18,212 nucleotides of DNA from Anaerolineaceae bacterium (GTDB taxonomy: Bacteria > Chloroflexota > Anaerolineae > JAAYZQ01). The position numbers and the translations under genes were made by a program. Shown in pieces: positions 1 to 8,700 of the stretch. The stretch covers positions 1 to 18,212 of the forward strand of contig JAAYZQ010000516.1 of assembly GCA_012514775.1 (NCBI GenBank), given 5' to 3'. The notes under the pieces were generated by a model. It was not told the DNA's origin. It saw only the letters and a program-made list of their open reading frames with translations, and did not search any database. Positions within the stretch are counted from its first letter, which is position 1. Each line of letters starts with the position of its first letter.

Positions 1-1361
1 GCCACGGCAGCCAGGATGAGGTAGGTGGTCGTGGCATACATGGTCACGCCCGCCACCGAGACCGTTGCTCCGCTGCTGCTGCGGGCGACAAAGGCCAGTT
101 GCAGGTACAGGAAGACGGCCAGCGCCAGGCCGACCCCTGCCACCAGCCACGCCTCGCCCCAATAGACGCGAGCCCGGATCCAGTACCAGGCGCGTTCCAT
201 CCCCTCGCCGGCCAGCAGTGCCAGGGGCACGAGGGCCAGCAGGAGGTCCCCGGCCGTTCGATGCGCGACCAGGGCCAGCACCAGGGCAGCCACCGCCCAG
301 AATCCCAGGACGGCGGTGTGAGACAGGCCGGCCGGCTCGGCCGGCGGGGGGGCAGCGGACGGATCGCGGCGGGCCAGCCGGCGCCCCAGGGCCGCCAAGC
401 CCAGGCCGGCGGCGGGCAACAGGATCAGCAGCTCGTACCTCGCCAGGACCAGCAGCAGGTGGAGGGCCGACTGCTCCCCGGCTTCCGGCAGAAAGCCGCG
501 CACCCAGGCGCCCAGGAGGTCGGCCGTGTGGCCGATGCCGGCCGGATGCAGGGCAAAGGTCGTCGCCGACAGGAGCAGGGTCCCCCCGGCGAGGACGGCG
601 GCCTGCCGCAGCCGCATGCACTGAGCGCAGGGAATGTGATCCGGGTCGGCGCGCAGGGCGTCATAGGCCTCGGCCAGCGCCTCCCACCCCCAATCGCGGC
701 CCAGGGACCGCCGGGCAAGGGCCAGCCCCAGCCCGAACAGGAGGAGGGCCAGCAGCACCGAATAAAAGCCCGGTGCCGAGGCGAGCCCCAACCCCAGGCC
801 CACTGCCGCCAGGGTCAACCCCCAGCGCCTTTGCCCGTCCACGACGAGGATCAGGCCCACCACCAGGGCCAGGCCACAGGCGGCGGCCAGCGTGGCGCCG
901 TCCAGGCCCCGGGCGCTCCACACCGCCGTGGGCGAGATGGCCAGGAGCAGCGAGGCGGCCAGCGCTCCGCCGCGGCCCAGCCGGTGCCGCAGCAGGTAGG
1001 GCAGCAGGACCAGCGCCAGGCCGGCGAGGGCGGGCCACAGCCGCGCCGTCCAGTCGTTGGCTCCGAGCAGGCCAAAGACCGCGACGTTCCCGCTCAAGAG
1101 CGCTGGCAGCGTCCCGGCCGGGGCTGCCTGGATGCTTCCCTGGGCGAAACGGTAGGCGGCCAGCGCCTGCTCCGCTTCCCCTTCGCCCAGGGGCCGCAGC
1201 CCCAGGGCGCCCAGGCGCAGCACCGCGGCCACGAGCCCCGCCAGAGCCCAGCCCACCCGCTCCAGGATCACGGCCGTAGATGCCCCGGCCGCGGCCACGT
1301 CCGGCTCTTCGTGCCGCTCGGGCGGCAACTCGTACTCACCTTCGTCCAGCAACCAATCCAT
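1..1361 (-). CDS. GT39-like (GT-C) integral membrane glycosyltransferase, C-terminus cut by window edge
   Basis: The frame is open from an ATG at 1361 to the window edge, about 453 residues, so the C-terminus is missing. The start is preceded by AGGA about 9 nt upstream and lies 10 nt after the stop of the DUF2298 gene, indicating co-transcription. After a short acidic cytoplasmic N-terminus the protein has a hydrophobic segment, then LRPLGEGEAEQALAAYRF. This resembles the first outer loop of GT39/PMT-type GT-C enzymes, where a DE or EAE pair is catalytic. Next comes FGLLGANDWTARLWPALAG, which matches the family's second conserved block, and many membrane segments follow. A loop holds CAQC (Cys245 and Cys248). 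Families near DUF2298 genes are often TIGR03663/Agl23-like, but I do not see the HGP tripeptide of TIGR03663, so the subfamily is open. Such enzymes transfer sugars from polyprenyl-phosphate donors on the outer face of the membrane. The acceptor is unknown. Confidence 0.72.
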   Translation of the reverse strand, partial: MDWLLDEGEYELPPERHEEPDVAAAGASTAVILERVGWALAGLVAAVLRLGALGLRPLGEGEAEQALAAYRFAQGSIQAAPAGTLPALLSGNVAVFGLLGANDWTARLWPALAGLALVLLPYLLRHRLGRGGALAASLLLAISPTAVWSARGLDGATLAAACGLALVVGLILVVDGQRRWGLTLAAVGLGLGLASAPGFYSVLLALLLFGLGLALARRSLGRDWGWEALAEAYDALRADPDHIPCAQCMRLRQAAVLAGGTLLLSATTFALHPAGIGHTADLLGAWVRGFLPEAGEQSALHLLLVLARYELLILLPAAGLGLAALGRRLARRDPSAAPPPAEPAGLSHTAVLGFWAVAALVLALVAHRTAGDLLLALVPLALLAGEGMERAWYWIRARVYWGEAWLVAGVGLALAVFLYLQLAFVARSSSGATVSVAGVTMYATTTYLILAAV

Positions 1362-1371
1362 GCTTCGATTC

Positions 1372-3969
1372 CTATTTGCTCATCTTGTAGATCGTGACGT
1401 CCGCTTCCTCGTACACGGTCTCCATGAACCGCGCGAACTTGGCCAGGGCGCGGGGATCGTACTTGCTCCGCTCCAGGGGGCCGACGTAGACGTAGGTCAC
1501 GCCATACTCCCGCAGCAGCGTCTCGGCCGCGGCCGGATCCAGCGTATTATAGATCGTCGCAATGTCGGGCTCGCGGGCGCCCTGGATCTCGTAGCTGCCG
1601 CGCCACTGGCCTTCGTGGCCCGCCCAACCGAGGAGCGTTGGCAGGCCGGTGAGGGCCGAGACGCGGCCCTCGTAGACGTACGAGCTGGCGCCCGCGCCGG
1701 GCGCCTCCAGGATGACCGGTGCGCCCTCCACGTTCTCGTTCAGCCAGGCGATGGCCTGATAGTCGTCCGGCTGGCTCTGCGCCAGGTACGCCGTGCCGTC
1801 CAGGGTCGGCGGGCTTTGGAAGCCACCGGCCCGGCTGTAGTTGCCCAGCAGGGGATAGACCATGCCCATGGCGAACAGCAGCCAGAAGGCAACCAGGACG
1901 CCCGTTCGCAAGGCGGATGCCCGGCGGCCACGGCTCAGCCAGTAGACGCCAAAGGCGCTGGCGACGCCCATGAGCACCCAGGCCTGGAAGTAGAACTTGA
2001 AGATGGTGTTCATCCGCACACCGAAATTGTCCACCAGGTAGACAAACTCGACGCTCAGGGTCAGGAGCAGGCCGGCCACGGCGCACAGCAGGGCAAAGCC
2101 CAGCGCGTGCCGCGCGGCGTCGCTCCCCTCATCGCCCGGTTCCTCCGCCTCGAGTTCCATGCTGCCCGGGCCCGCCGGGGAGGGGTCCGAGCCACCCCCT
2201 GCCCCCCGCTCGGCGCCGGTGAACCGGCCCTGCAGGAGCGCCGCACCCAGTCCCGCCAGGCCGGCGACGACCAGGGGCATGACCCAGGTGCGCAGCTTGA
2301 CGGCGACGAGCTGGGCCAGGACGGCAGGCCAGGGCTTGTCGCCGACGATGGCATAGACCGCCGGGTTCTGGCGAATGCCCTCCAGCGCCTGGCGTCCCGC
2401 CTCGGTGAGCAGCAGCCCCAGGACGAGGGCGAGCATGATGGCCAGGGGCAGCACCAACAGGGCAGCCGTCCAGCCCAGCCAGCGGCGCAGCAGGCTGCCG
2501 GGTGCCACGCCGCGCGCCTTTACCTCGCGGCGGGCGACGAACAGCAGCAGCCCGGCCAGGGCGACCAGGAACGGCCCGAACATGACGAAATACTGCCGGA
2601 AGCGCGTGCCGACGTACAGGGTGGGCAGCAGCCCGCCGGCCTGGGATTGGAAGCCGATGTAAAAGGGCAGGTAGAGAAGCAGGCCCAGGACCGCCGCCGC
2701 GCCGCCCGTCAGCGACACGTCCCGCAGCAAGGGCCAGCGCAGGGCACCATACTCCCGCCAGCGACCGAGCCCGTAGGCCACCACAAAGATCAGCCAGTAG
2801 ATGGGAAAGTCCCAGGTGTTCAGAAAGGCCAGGCCGCCCAGGCAGAGGGGCACCAGCAGCGGCAGGCGCCGCACGGGCAGCCACCAGGGCGCCACCCCGG
2901 CCGGTTCTGCGCCGGTGCGCAAGGCCCGGAAGGCCAGGATCAGGGCCAGGAGCACAAAGGGCAGCGCCAGGACGTGGGGGTGCATGTCGCCCAGGAGAAA
3001 GCTGAACCCCGGGAACTCGTCGATGGGCTGCACCGGCATGGGCTGGCCGAGGGGGTCCAGATCGCGGATCACCCGCGAGGCGCGCCACCACCACCAGCCG
3101 CTGCGCGTGGGCAGCAGGCTGGCCGGCTGCCCGGCGGCGAAGGGCTGGTTGATCTCCTCGATGTCCAGCCACTGCCAGAAGGCCACGGGCAGCAGGCGGG
3201 CGCTGTACAGGACCTCCAGAAAGCCCTCCAGATTGCCCATGACCGCCACGAGGGCCGCGCCCAGCAGTCCCCAGGCAACGGGCTTTGGTCCGCGGCCCCC
3301 GGCTCGCGTCTCGGCCCGCCGGGTGCTCCTGACCAACTCGTAGACCAGGCCAAAGGCGCCGGTGCAGGTCAGGGCCAGGAGGGAGGCCAGGCCCACGTTA
3401 AAGGTGAGATGGGCGGCGAACCCGGCCAGGCGCGTGAGGGTGGCCATCATGATGTAGCCGAAATAGTAGTAGCTGATGCCATAGCCGGCGAGCCAGGCGT
3501 CGTGGGGCGGAAAATACTCGCTGCGCCCGATAGAGTTCAGGTACATGATCTCCATGAACTTCTCGCCGCCGGCGGTCATCAGCTCCGGGGAGTAGGCGCG
3601 CAGGACCGACCAGAAGGCCAGGGCGCCGGCAAAGAGCAGCTCCACGGCGACTACGAGGCGGGGATTGGCCCGGAGCCAGGCCAGCAGCCCCGGGTCGTCC
3701 TGCCCCTCCGCGCCGCGGCGGCCGCGGTGGTAGACGACCAGCGAGACGGCGGCCACCAGCCCGATGGCCAGGAGCGCTCCCCCCGTGCTGTTGCGCAGCA
3801 GCCCCAGCGAGCCGCCGAGCCACAGGACATAACAGCTCAGCAGCAGGCCCAGGGGCCGGGCAAAGGCATAGCCCCGGCCGGGCAGCCGTGCAAAAAACTG
3901 ATGGGTGAGGGGCAGGGCTGCCAGGCCCATCACTTGTAACCAGAACCACCAGGCGACGACGATGATCAT
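1372..3969 (-). CDS. DUF2298 / Chlor_Arch_YYY family polytopic membrane protein
   Basis: An 865-residue, strongly hydrophobic protein matching the single-domain class of the DUF2298 (TIGR03662) family, usually 700 to 900 residues. Visible family blocks are GGEKFMEIMYLNS with EYFPPHDAWLAG (about 134-162), the signature YYYFG at 167-171, FSFLLGDMHPHVLALPF at 322-338, NTWDFP at 384-389 and RMNTIFKFYFQAW from 652. A charged low-complexity linker lies near residues 585-617. The last 130 residues form a soluble domain (AIAWLNENVEGAP... YVGPLERSKYDP) shared with the larger paralogue at 5724-11090. The family is of unknown function. Its position beside GT39-like genes, and the D/H motifs in outer loops, suggest a GT-C-type enzyme or a partner in lipid-linked glycan assembly. 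The ATG at 3969 has AGGAAACAGG just upstream. The gene lies 79 nt after the anti-sigma gene and 10 nt before the GT39-like gene. Confidence 0.9.
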   Translation of the reverse strand: MIIVVAWWFWLQVMGLAALPLTHQFFARLPGRGYAFARPLGLLLSCYVLWLGGSLGLLRNSTGGALLAIGLVAAVSLVVYHRGRRGAEGQDDPGLLAWLRANPRLVVAVELLFAGALAFWSVLRAYSPELMTAGGEKFMEIMYLNSIGRSEYFPPHDAWLAGYGISYYYFGYIMMATLTRLAGFAAHLTFNVGLASLLALTCTGAFGLVYELVRSTRRAETRAGGRGPKPVAWGLLGAALVAVMGNLEGFLEVLYSARLLPVAFWQWLDIEEINQPFAAGQPASLLPTRSGWWWWRASRVIRDLDPLGQPMPVQPIDEFPGFSFLLGDMHPHVLALPFVLLALILAFRALRTGAEPAGVAPWWLPVRRLPLLVPLCLGGLAFLNTWDFPIYWLIFVVAYGLGRWREYGALRWPLLRDVSLTGGAAAVLGLLLYLPFYIGFQSQAGGLLPTLYVGTRFRQYFVMFGPFLVALAGLLLFVARREVKARGVAPGSLLRRWLGWTAALLVLPLAIMLALVLGLLLTEAGRQALEGIRQNPAVYAIVGDKPWPAVLAQLVAVKLRTWVMPLVVAGLAGLGAALLQGRFTGAERGAGGGSDPSPAGPGSMELEAEEPGDEGSDAARHALGFALLCAVAGLLLTLSVEFVYLVDNFGVRMNTIFKFYFQAWVLMGVASAFGVYWLSRGRRASALRTGVLVAFWLLFAMGMVYPLLGNYSRAGGFQSPPTLDGTAYLAQSQPDDYQAIAWLNENVEGAPVILEAPGAGASSYVYEGRVSALTGLPTLLGWAGHEGQWRGSYEIQGAREPDIATIYNTLDPAAAETLLREYGVTYVYVGPLERSKYDPRALAKFARFMETVYEEADVTIYKMSK

Positions 3970-4008
3970 CCTGTTTCCTGAAATTGACAGTCTCGGCCCC
4001 GGCAGCTA

Positions 4009-4030
4009 CGGAAGGCCGTTGTCCCTTCCG
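4009..4030 (-). other. Short hairpin between anti-sigma and DUF2298 genes
   Basis: CGGAAGG and CCTTCCG form a 7-bp perfect stem around an 8-nt loop in the 79-nt spacer (3970-4048). No T-tract follows on the minus strand, so a classical terminator is unlikely. It could stabilise or process the polycistronic mRNA. Confidence 0.35.
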
Positions 4031-4048
4031 AGGTGCACGGGCCGGATC

Positions 4049-4933
4049 TCACCGAACCGAGCGGGCGATGGCCAGCAGCTCCTCTTCAGGCAGGTCGGGC
4101 GCCCAGAGGGCCAACACCAGGTCGCCCTGCTCCCACACAATCTCTTGCCAGGCGTCGCCCACGCGCAACAGCACGCCGGGCTGGCCGTTTATCTCCAGGT
4201 CTTGCACCTTTTCCACAGAGGTCGTCTCCAGGTTCAGGCGCGAAATGCTGGCCTCATGCCCCAACATGATGGGATAGACGCGCAGGATGAGGTTGCCCTC
4301 CGTTTCGCTGCGCTCCACCTTGCCATAGTCCACGTCCACAAAGACCGGCTGCGGCACCCACTCGGGCAGGTCGGGATAGGTGTAGCTGTACACTGCCCGC
4401 GGCCTGTAACCGTCGGGCAGGTAGGCCGGCTCGGGCAGGGCAAAGGGCAGCCGCTCCCGTGCCTCCGCCAGCGTCCAGGTTTCGCGCACGGCCGTGTGCC
4501 CGGCGGGCACCGGCGTGCCGGTCTGGGAGATCTGGACCTCGGTGCGGCCCAGGTGAAAGATTCCCAGAAAGCTGGCGACGGCGGTCTGGCCGACGGGTGT
4601 GAGCAGCAGGGCCACCACGAGGGCGACGGCCAGGGCGGCTGCCGCCCAGCGCCACCGCGGAACCGGGCGGCGGCCGGCCCGGGTTGCCCCTGGCCCTGCA
4701 CCGTCCGGCAGGGCGGCGCGCACCCGGCGCACCAGGTGCCCGGGCTCGGGCAGCAGGCCGGGGCTCGCCGGCCCCAGCAGCGCCGGCAGCCGCGCCAGCC
4801 GCTGCGCGGTGGGCAGCAGCGCCTCGCCCTCGGGCTCCAGCCCCGTTGGAGGGGAGGCCGGGTCGGCAAGCAGTTCATCCAGGGCCGCCGCCAGGCGCGC
4901 GGCCCGCTCTCGCTCAACTCGTCTCTCGTTCAT
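4049..4933 (-). CDS. Membrane-anchored anti-sigma factor with DUF4367-like extracytoplasmic domain
   Basis: A 294-residue protein directly downstream of an ECF sigma gene. Residues 1-90 form a charged, Leu/Ala/Pro-rich cytoplasmic part that would bind the sigma factor. It has no HxxxCxxC zinc motif, so it is not a ZAS-type anti-sigma. A single membrane segment follows at about 93-118 (WRWAAAALAVALVVALLL). The outer C-terminal half has the DUF4367-like pattern: LPEPAYLPDGYRP, a beta-rich middle, INGQPGVLLRVGD, EIVWEQGDLVLALWAPDL and a terminal EELLAIARSVR. In this family the outer domain is thought to sense envelope conditions and the inner part to hold the sigma factor. The ATG at 4933 has GTGGGAG immediately upstream, a poorly spaced ribosome site. 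The signal sensed is unknown. Confidence 0.8.
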   Translation of the reverse strand: MNERRVERERAARLAAALDELLADPASPPTGLEPEGEALLPTAQRLARLPALLGPASPGLLPEPGHLVRRVRAALPDGAGPGATRAGRRPVPRWRWAAAALAVALVVALLLTPVGQTAVASFLGIFHLGRTEVQISQTGTPVPAGHTAVRETWTLAEARERLPFALPEPAYLPDGYRPRAVYSYTYPDLPEWVPQPVFVDVDYGKVERSETEGNLILRVYPIMLGHEASISRLNLETTSVEKVQDLEINGQPGVLLRVGDAWQEIVWEQGDLVLALWAPDLPEEELLAIARSVR

Positions 4934-4976
4934 CTCCCACTTCTGTTGGATAGACCCATCTTCTCAATCATTCGGG

Positions 4977-5049
4977 GTAGGGGCAGGTCTTGTACCTGCC
5001 CAACAGGGCGACCGCAAGGGTTCAGGGCGACCGCAAGGGTCGCCCCTAC
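4977..5049. repeat. Compact MITE/REP-like element with 8-bp terminal inverted repeats
   Basis: GTAGGGGC (4977-4984) and GCCCCTAC (5042-5049) are perfect terminal inverted repeats. Inside are a hairpin GGGCAGGT-N5-ACCTGCCC (4981-5001), two exact 18-bp direct copies of CAGGGCGACCGCAAGGGT (5004-5021 and 5023-5040, period 19), and a second hairpin GGGCGACC-N5-GGTCGCCC (5025-5045). A third stem, ACGGACA-N7-TGTCCGT (5048-5068), abuts it. The GGGCGACC/GGTCGCCC palindrome resembles dispersed repeats I recall from Chloroflexota genomes. It fills most of the 158-nt spacer between the sigma and anti-sigma genes and carries no coding capacity. It may attenuate or process the transcript. Confidence 0.7.
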
Positions 5050-5091
5050 GGACAGACCCTTTGTCCGTCCCGGGCATGCTGGCAACCGGCC

Positions 5092-5637
5092 CTATTCCTC
5101 TGCGTCAAGCTCGGCGCGCAGCTTTTGCAGGGCGCGAAACACCAGGACGGCCACGTGGCCGGGTTTCAGGCCCATGACCTGGGCAATGTCCTGGTTGCCC
5201 AGCCCGGCGCCGAACTTGAGCCGGACGATTTCCTGTTCCCGCTCGGGCAGCGTGGCGATGGCCGCCCTCAGGCGGCGCAGCTCCTCGCTGCGCACGGCGG
5301 CTTCTTCCGGCGAAGGCACCCCCTCGACTGCCTGGTTGGCCACCCAATCCAGGGGCAGCGTGGGCCGGCGCTGCCGGTAGTACCCCGCCACCACGTTGTG
5401 GGCGATGCGGAACAGCCAGGCGCCAAAAGCCTCCCAATTGCGCAGCGTGTGCTGCCTGGTCAGCGCCCGCTCAAAGACCGCCGCCGTCAGATCCTCGGCC
5501 AGGCTCTGGCCATCCACCCGCAGCCGAATATAGTTCAGGATGCGGGGCAGGTACGCACGATACAGCTCTGCGATCTCTTCCGCTGAAGGTGCCGCATCGG
5601 GGCCCTTTGCCTGGCTCACGGGTACGCGTTTCTCCAT
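5092..5637 (-). CDS. ECF (sigma-70 family) RNA polymerase sigma factor
   Basis: From the ATG at 5637 this is 181 residues, typical for ECF sigma factors. Region 2 is visible as ELYRAYLPRILNYIRLRV, then AEDLTAAVFERAL, and the region 2.3-2.4 block FGAWLFRIAHNVVAGYYRQ. Region 4 is LPEREQEIVRLKFGAGLGNQDIAQ with the helix-turn-helix GLKPGHVAVLVFRALQKLR. The frame extends 16 codons further upstream, but that stretch (PACNVRPGRASYS) is not family-like, so I place the start at MEKRVPV. No clear Shine-Dalgarno sequence is seen. The protein would direct RNA polymerase to a dedicated promoter set and be held inactive by the membrane protein encoded next. It lies 86 nt downstream of the GT/DUF2298 fusion gene. 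Its targets cannot be read from this window, although autoregulation of the surrounding array is plausible. Confidence 0.92.
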   Translation of the reverse strand: MEKRVPVSQAKGPDAAPSAEEIAELYRAYLPRILNYIRLRVDGQSLAEDLTAAVFERALTRQHTLRNWEAFGAWLFRIAHNVVAGYYRQRRPTLPLDWVANQAVEGVPSPEEAAVRSEELRRLRAAIATLPEREQEIVRLKFGAGLGNQDIAQVMGLKPGHVAVLVFRALQKLRAELDAEE

Positions 5638-5723
5638 GCTATAAGATGCACGGCCAGGCCGGACATTACACGCAGGGGCGGGCAATTCGCCGCCACTCGT
5701 GCCGCGGCGGTGGGCAGTGCACG

Positions 5724-8700
5724 TCAGCGCCCAAGGAGAACCTCGTAGATGGTCACTCCCTGGTTGCGGAACACCGGCCGGAGCGTGCCTTCGTCGGCCA
5801 TGCGCTCGAACTTTTCGAGGCCCAGGGGATCGTAATAAGCCTGCTCCAGGGGGCCGACGATGACATAGCGCACGCCATACTTTTGCAGGAGCCCTTCGGC
5901 AACCATGGTGCCCGGCACGTTATAGATGGTCGCCACGTCCTGGGCCCGATCCCAGATGGCCTGCTGGTCGGCTGCCGCCCGCTGCTGCCGCTGGTGCCAG
6001 TTCCAGCCCAGGACGGTGGGCAGCCCGGTGTTGACCGCGTAGCGCCCGCCCCAGCGATATTCGGGCGTTTGGCCCTCCAGGATGGTGGGCGAGCCGACGA
6101 CGTTGTCCAGGAGCCAGGCGATGGCCTCCCGGTCCCACCGCAGGTCATAGCGCACGCCGCCGTCGTGGCCGAACTCGGCGCCCACCGGGTCCCAGTAATT
6201 CGCGGTCTCCATGTATTCCCAGCCGTCCAACCCGGGCGGCTGGTCCTCGTTCCAGCGGTCGCGCACCTTCGCCGAGATGGCCAGGGGCGGGTAGAGCGCG
6301 GCAAAGGCGATGAGCACCACCAGGACCGCCACCCACCACCGCCGGGCCGTGGCGCCAGCGCCGGAGGCTTCGCTGGCCTCGCCATCCTCGCCATTCTCGT
6401 CGGCCGTGCCCCGGAGCGTGCCGCCCCAGCGCCGCAAGCGGGGCACCATCCAGCCCACGGCCGCCGCGGCGGCCACGCCCCACATGATCCACACCTGGAG
6501 GTAGAACTTGAAGACCGTGTTCATGCGGCCGATGTCGCCCTCGAGGACGAGCACCTCGACCCCCAGGGTCATGGCCAGGGCCAGGAGGACGAGCCAGGCC
6601 CACAGCCTTTCGACGGGCGCCACGTAGCGCTGCAGCGGCATGGTCCCATCCCTCGCGCCGGCCTGGGGAGCAGGCGCGCGGAAGAGCAGAATGAGCCCCA
6701 TGATGGCCAGGGGCAGGCCCAGGCCCAGGACGGCCAGCCCGCGATAGGCGTGGCTGCCGCTCTCGGCCACGAGGGGGTCCGCCCGGGTGAACTCGATCAG
6801 CCCGGGGATGAGGAAAAAGACGACGGCCAGGAATATCAGGACGATGGCGATCCACGGCAGGGGACCGGCCGGCAGGCAGAGTCCCGGAGCGGAGCGGAGC
6901 GGACCGCGAGCGCCGGCGAGGCGGGCGGCGCGGCGCAGGCGCTTGCCCTGCCCTGCATAGCGCAGGCTCAGCCCCAGCCGGCGCAGGATGGGAATGCACC
7001 GCCAGTCGCCCAGGGTCCGGGCGGCCAGGTAGCTGGCGATGGGGAACAGAAACAGGCCGTGGACCACCAGGTAGGCCCACACCGGCGTCCGGGTCCCGTT
7101 CCACAGGCCCAGGCTGTTGTAGAACGAGCCGTAGTGTTCCCAGAAGGGCCAGTAAAGCAGCAACCACGACAGCGCGACGAGGATCAACATCTGGCCGGCC
7201 AGGATGAGCAGCGGGAACCTCGTGGGCCGCTGCGCCGACGCGATGGCCAGGGCGCCAAAGGCCACGATGAGGTGCGGCGGCACGTCCCAGGTGTTGGTGG
7301 TGCGCATGGCGCCGATGATCAGCGCCCACAGAAAGAGCAGTGCCAGGTGGGTCAGCGGGTTCCACCACGCCGGGCGCGCCTGGTTGTCTGGCCCTCGCAC
7401 GGGGAGCGCGGCGCGCTGCACCACGGTCAGGGCCAAAGCCAGCGACAGAAAAGTCAGGGGCATGGCGATGAGGTGAGCGTGCAGGTCGGCGTAGAGAAAG
7501 GTAAAGAACGGGAACTCGGTGATGACGGCCTCGTAGGGGCCGGCGGGAATGGCCCGGCTGGCGTTCCAGTACCATTCGTCGAGGCCGATGGGCAGGGCCT
7601 TGCCGCCAAAGAGTACCTCGAAGGTGCCCACGGTGGCGCGCACCAGGCCGGCCAGGCCGGGGATGGTGCTGGAAAAGTTGTCCAACACGCCCTCGGCCAG
7701 CTTCAGGAGGAGGAGGTGGATCTCGCCCAGGTTGCCCAGCACCGCGACGAACAGGGCGCCCAGCAGCCCGACGAGGAGGGCCCTGCTGCCGATGCGGCGC
7801 ACATCGAGGGGGCCGCCGACGCCGCGCCCCTCCGCCCGGGCGCGGTAGAGGTTGTAGGTGACGCTAAAGGCCCCCATGGCCGTCATGGCGAACCAGGCCG
7901 GAATGACCAGGTTGTAGGCCACGGCGGGCGCGATGCCGACGAGCTTGATCAACGTCCCGACCATGACCTGGCCAAAGTAGTAGTAGTTGAGATAGCCCCC
8001 GGCGAACCAGGGGTCGTAGGGCGGGAACTCGGTGCTCTTGATGACGGCGTTCAGGTAGGCCAGGTCCATGGGCTTTTCGCCGCCCTTCCAGGGATGCCAC
8101 AGGTCGGGGTTGCCCCAGCGGATGAGCCAGAAGAGGCCAAAGAACGCCAGGAAGAGGATCTCGCTGACCAGCACCAGTCGCCACTGCCCCCGGCCCGGAG
8201 AGAACAGCTCGGCCACCCGCCGCCGCGGGCCGGGCAGCAGCATGCTGCCGTACGATATGGCGGCCACGATGGCCAGCGCCAGCCAGATGGTGCCGCGGCT
8301 GTAGTGCAGCGGTGTCAGGTTGGTCAGCATCCACGCCAGCCAGGCCAGGAGCAGCACGCCCACCGGCCGGGCCAGGATCCAGCCCCCGTCGGGCAGCCGG
8401 CCAAAGACGGCCAGGGTCAGGGGCAGGGCCGCCAGGCTCACCGCCGCCAGCAGCAGCAGCCAGGTAAAGGTCGGCCAGCGGTTGGCCAGGCTGTTGCGAT
8501 CAAAGATAGATGCCCAGGTGCCACCCTGCTCCTGGATCTGGCGCTCCTCGGCGGTGAGCATCAGCGCGTTCTGGCTCTCGCCCGTCCGCTGCTGCTGCGC
8601 CTGCTCCCGGCGCCACTTCGGCACGTCCCGCGGATTCAGCCCATGGGGAATCCCCTCCCAGTCGATGCCTTCGCTGAGGAGGGCGCGGACCTCTTCGCGG

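Noticed and set aside
65..1397. Two overlapping plus-strand frames of about 400 codons over the GT39-like gene
   Set aside because: Pro/Arg- and Gln-rich shadows. The minus-strand frame running off the edge reads as a membrane protein with GT-C motifs.
1360..3939. Plus-strand open frame of 859 codons opposite the DUF2298 gene
   Set aside because: Its product is a Gln/Gly/His/Pro-rich string with no domain pattern, as expected from reading the complement of CTG/GCC-rich membrane gene codons. The minus-strand frame has clear family motifs.
5638..5685. Longer N-terminus of the sigma factor (16 extra residues)
   Set aside because: The extra residues are Pro/Cys/Arg-rich and unlike ECF N-termini. 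The ATG at 5637 gives a normal length. A longer form cannot be fully excluded.
6886..6903. GGAGC tandem triplet repeat
   Set aside because: Three and a half units inside a coding loop of the fusion protein, in frame with ordinary Arg/Ser/Ala codons. It is most likely compositional, with no sign of an array.
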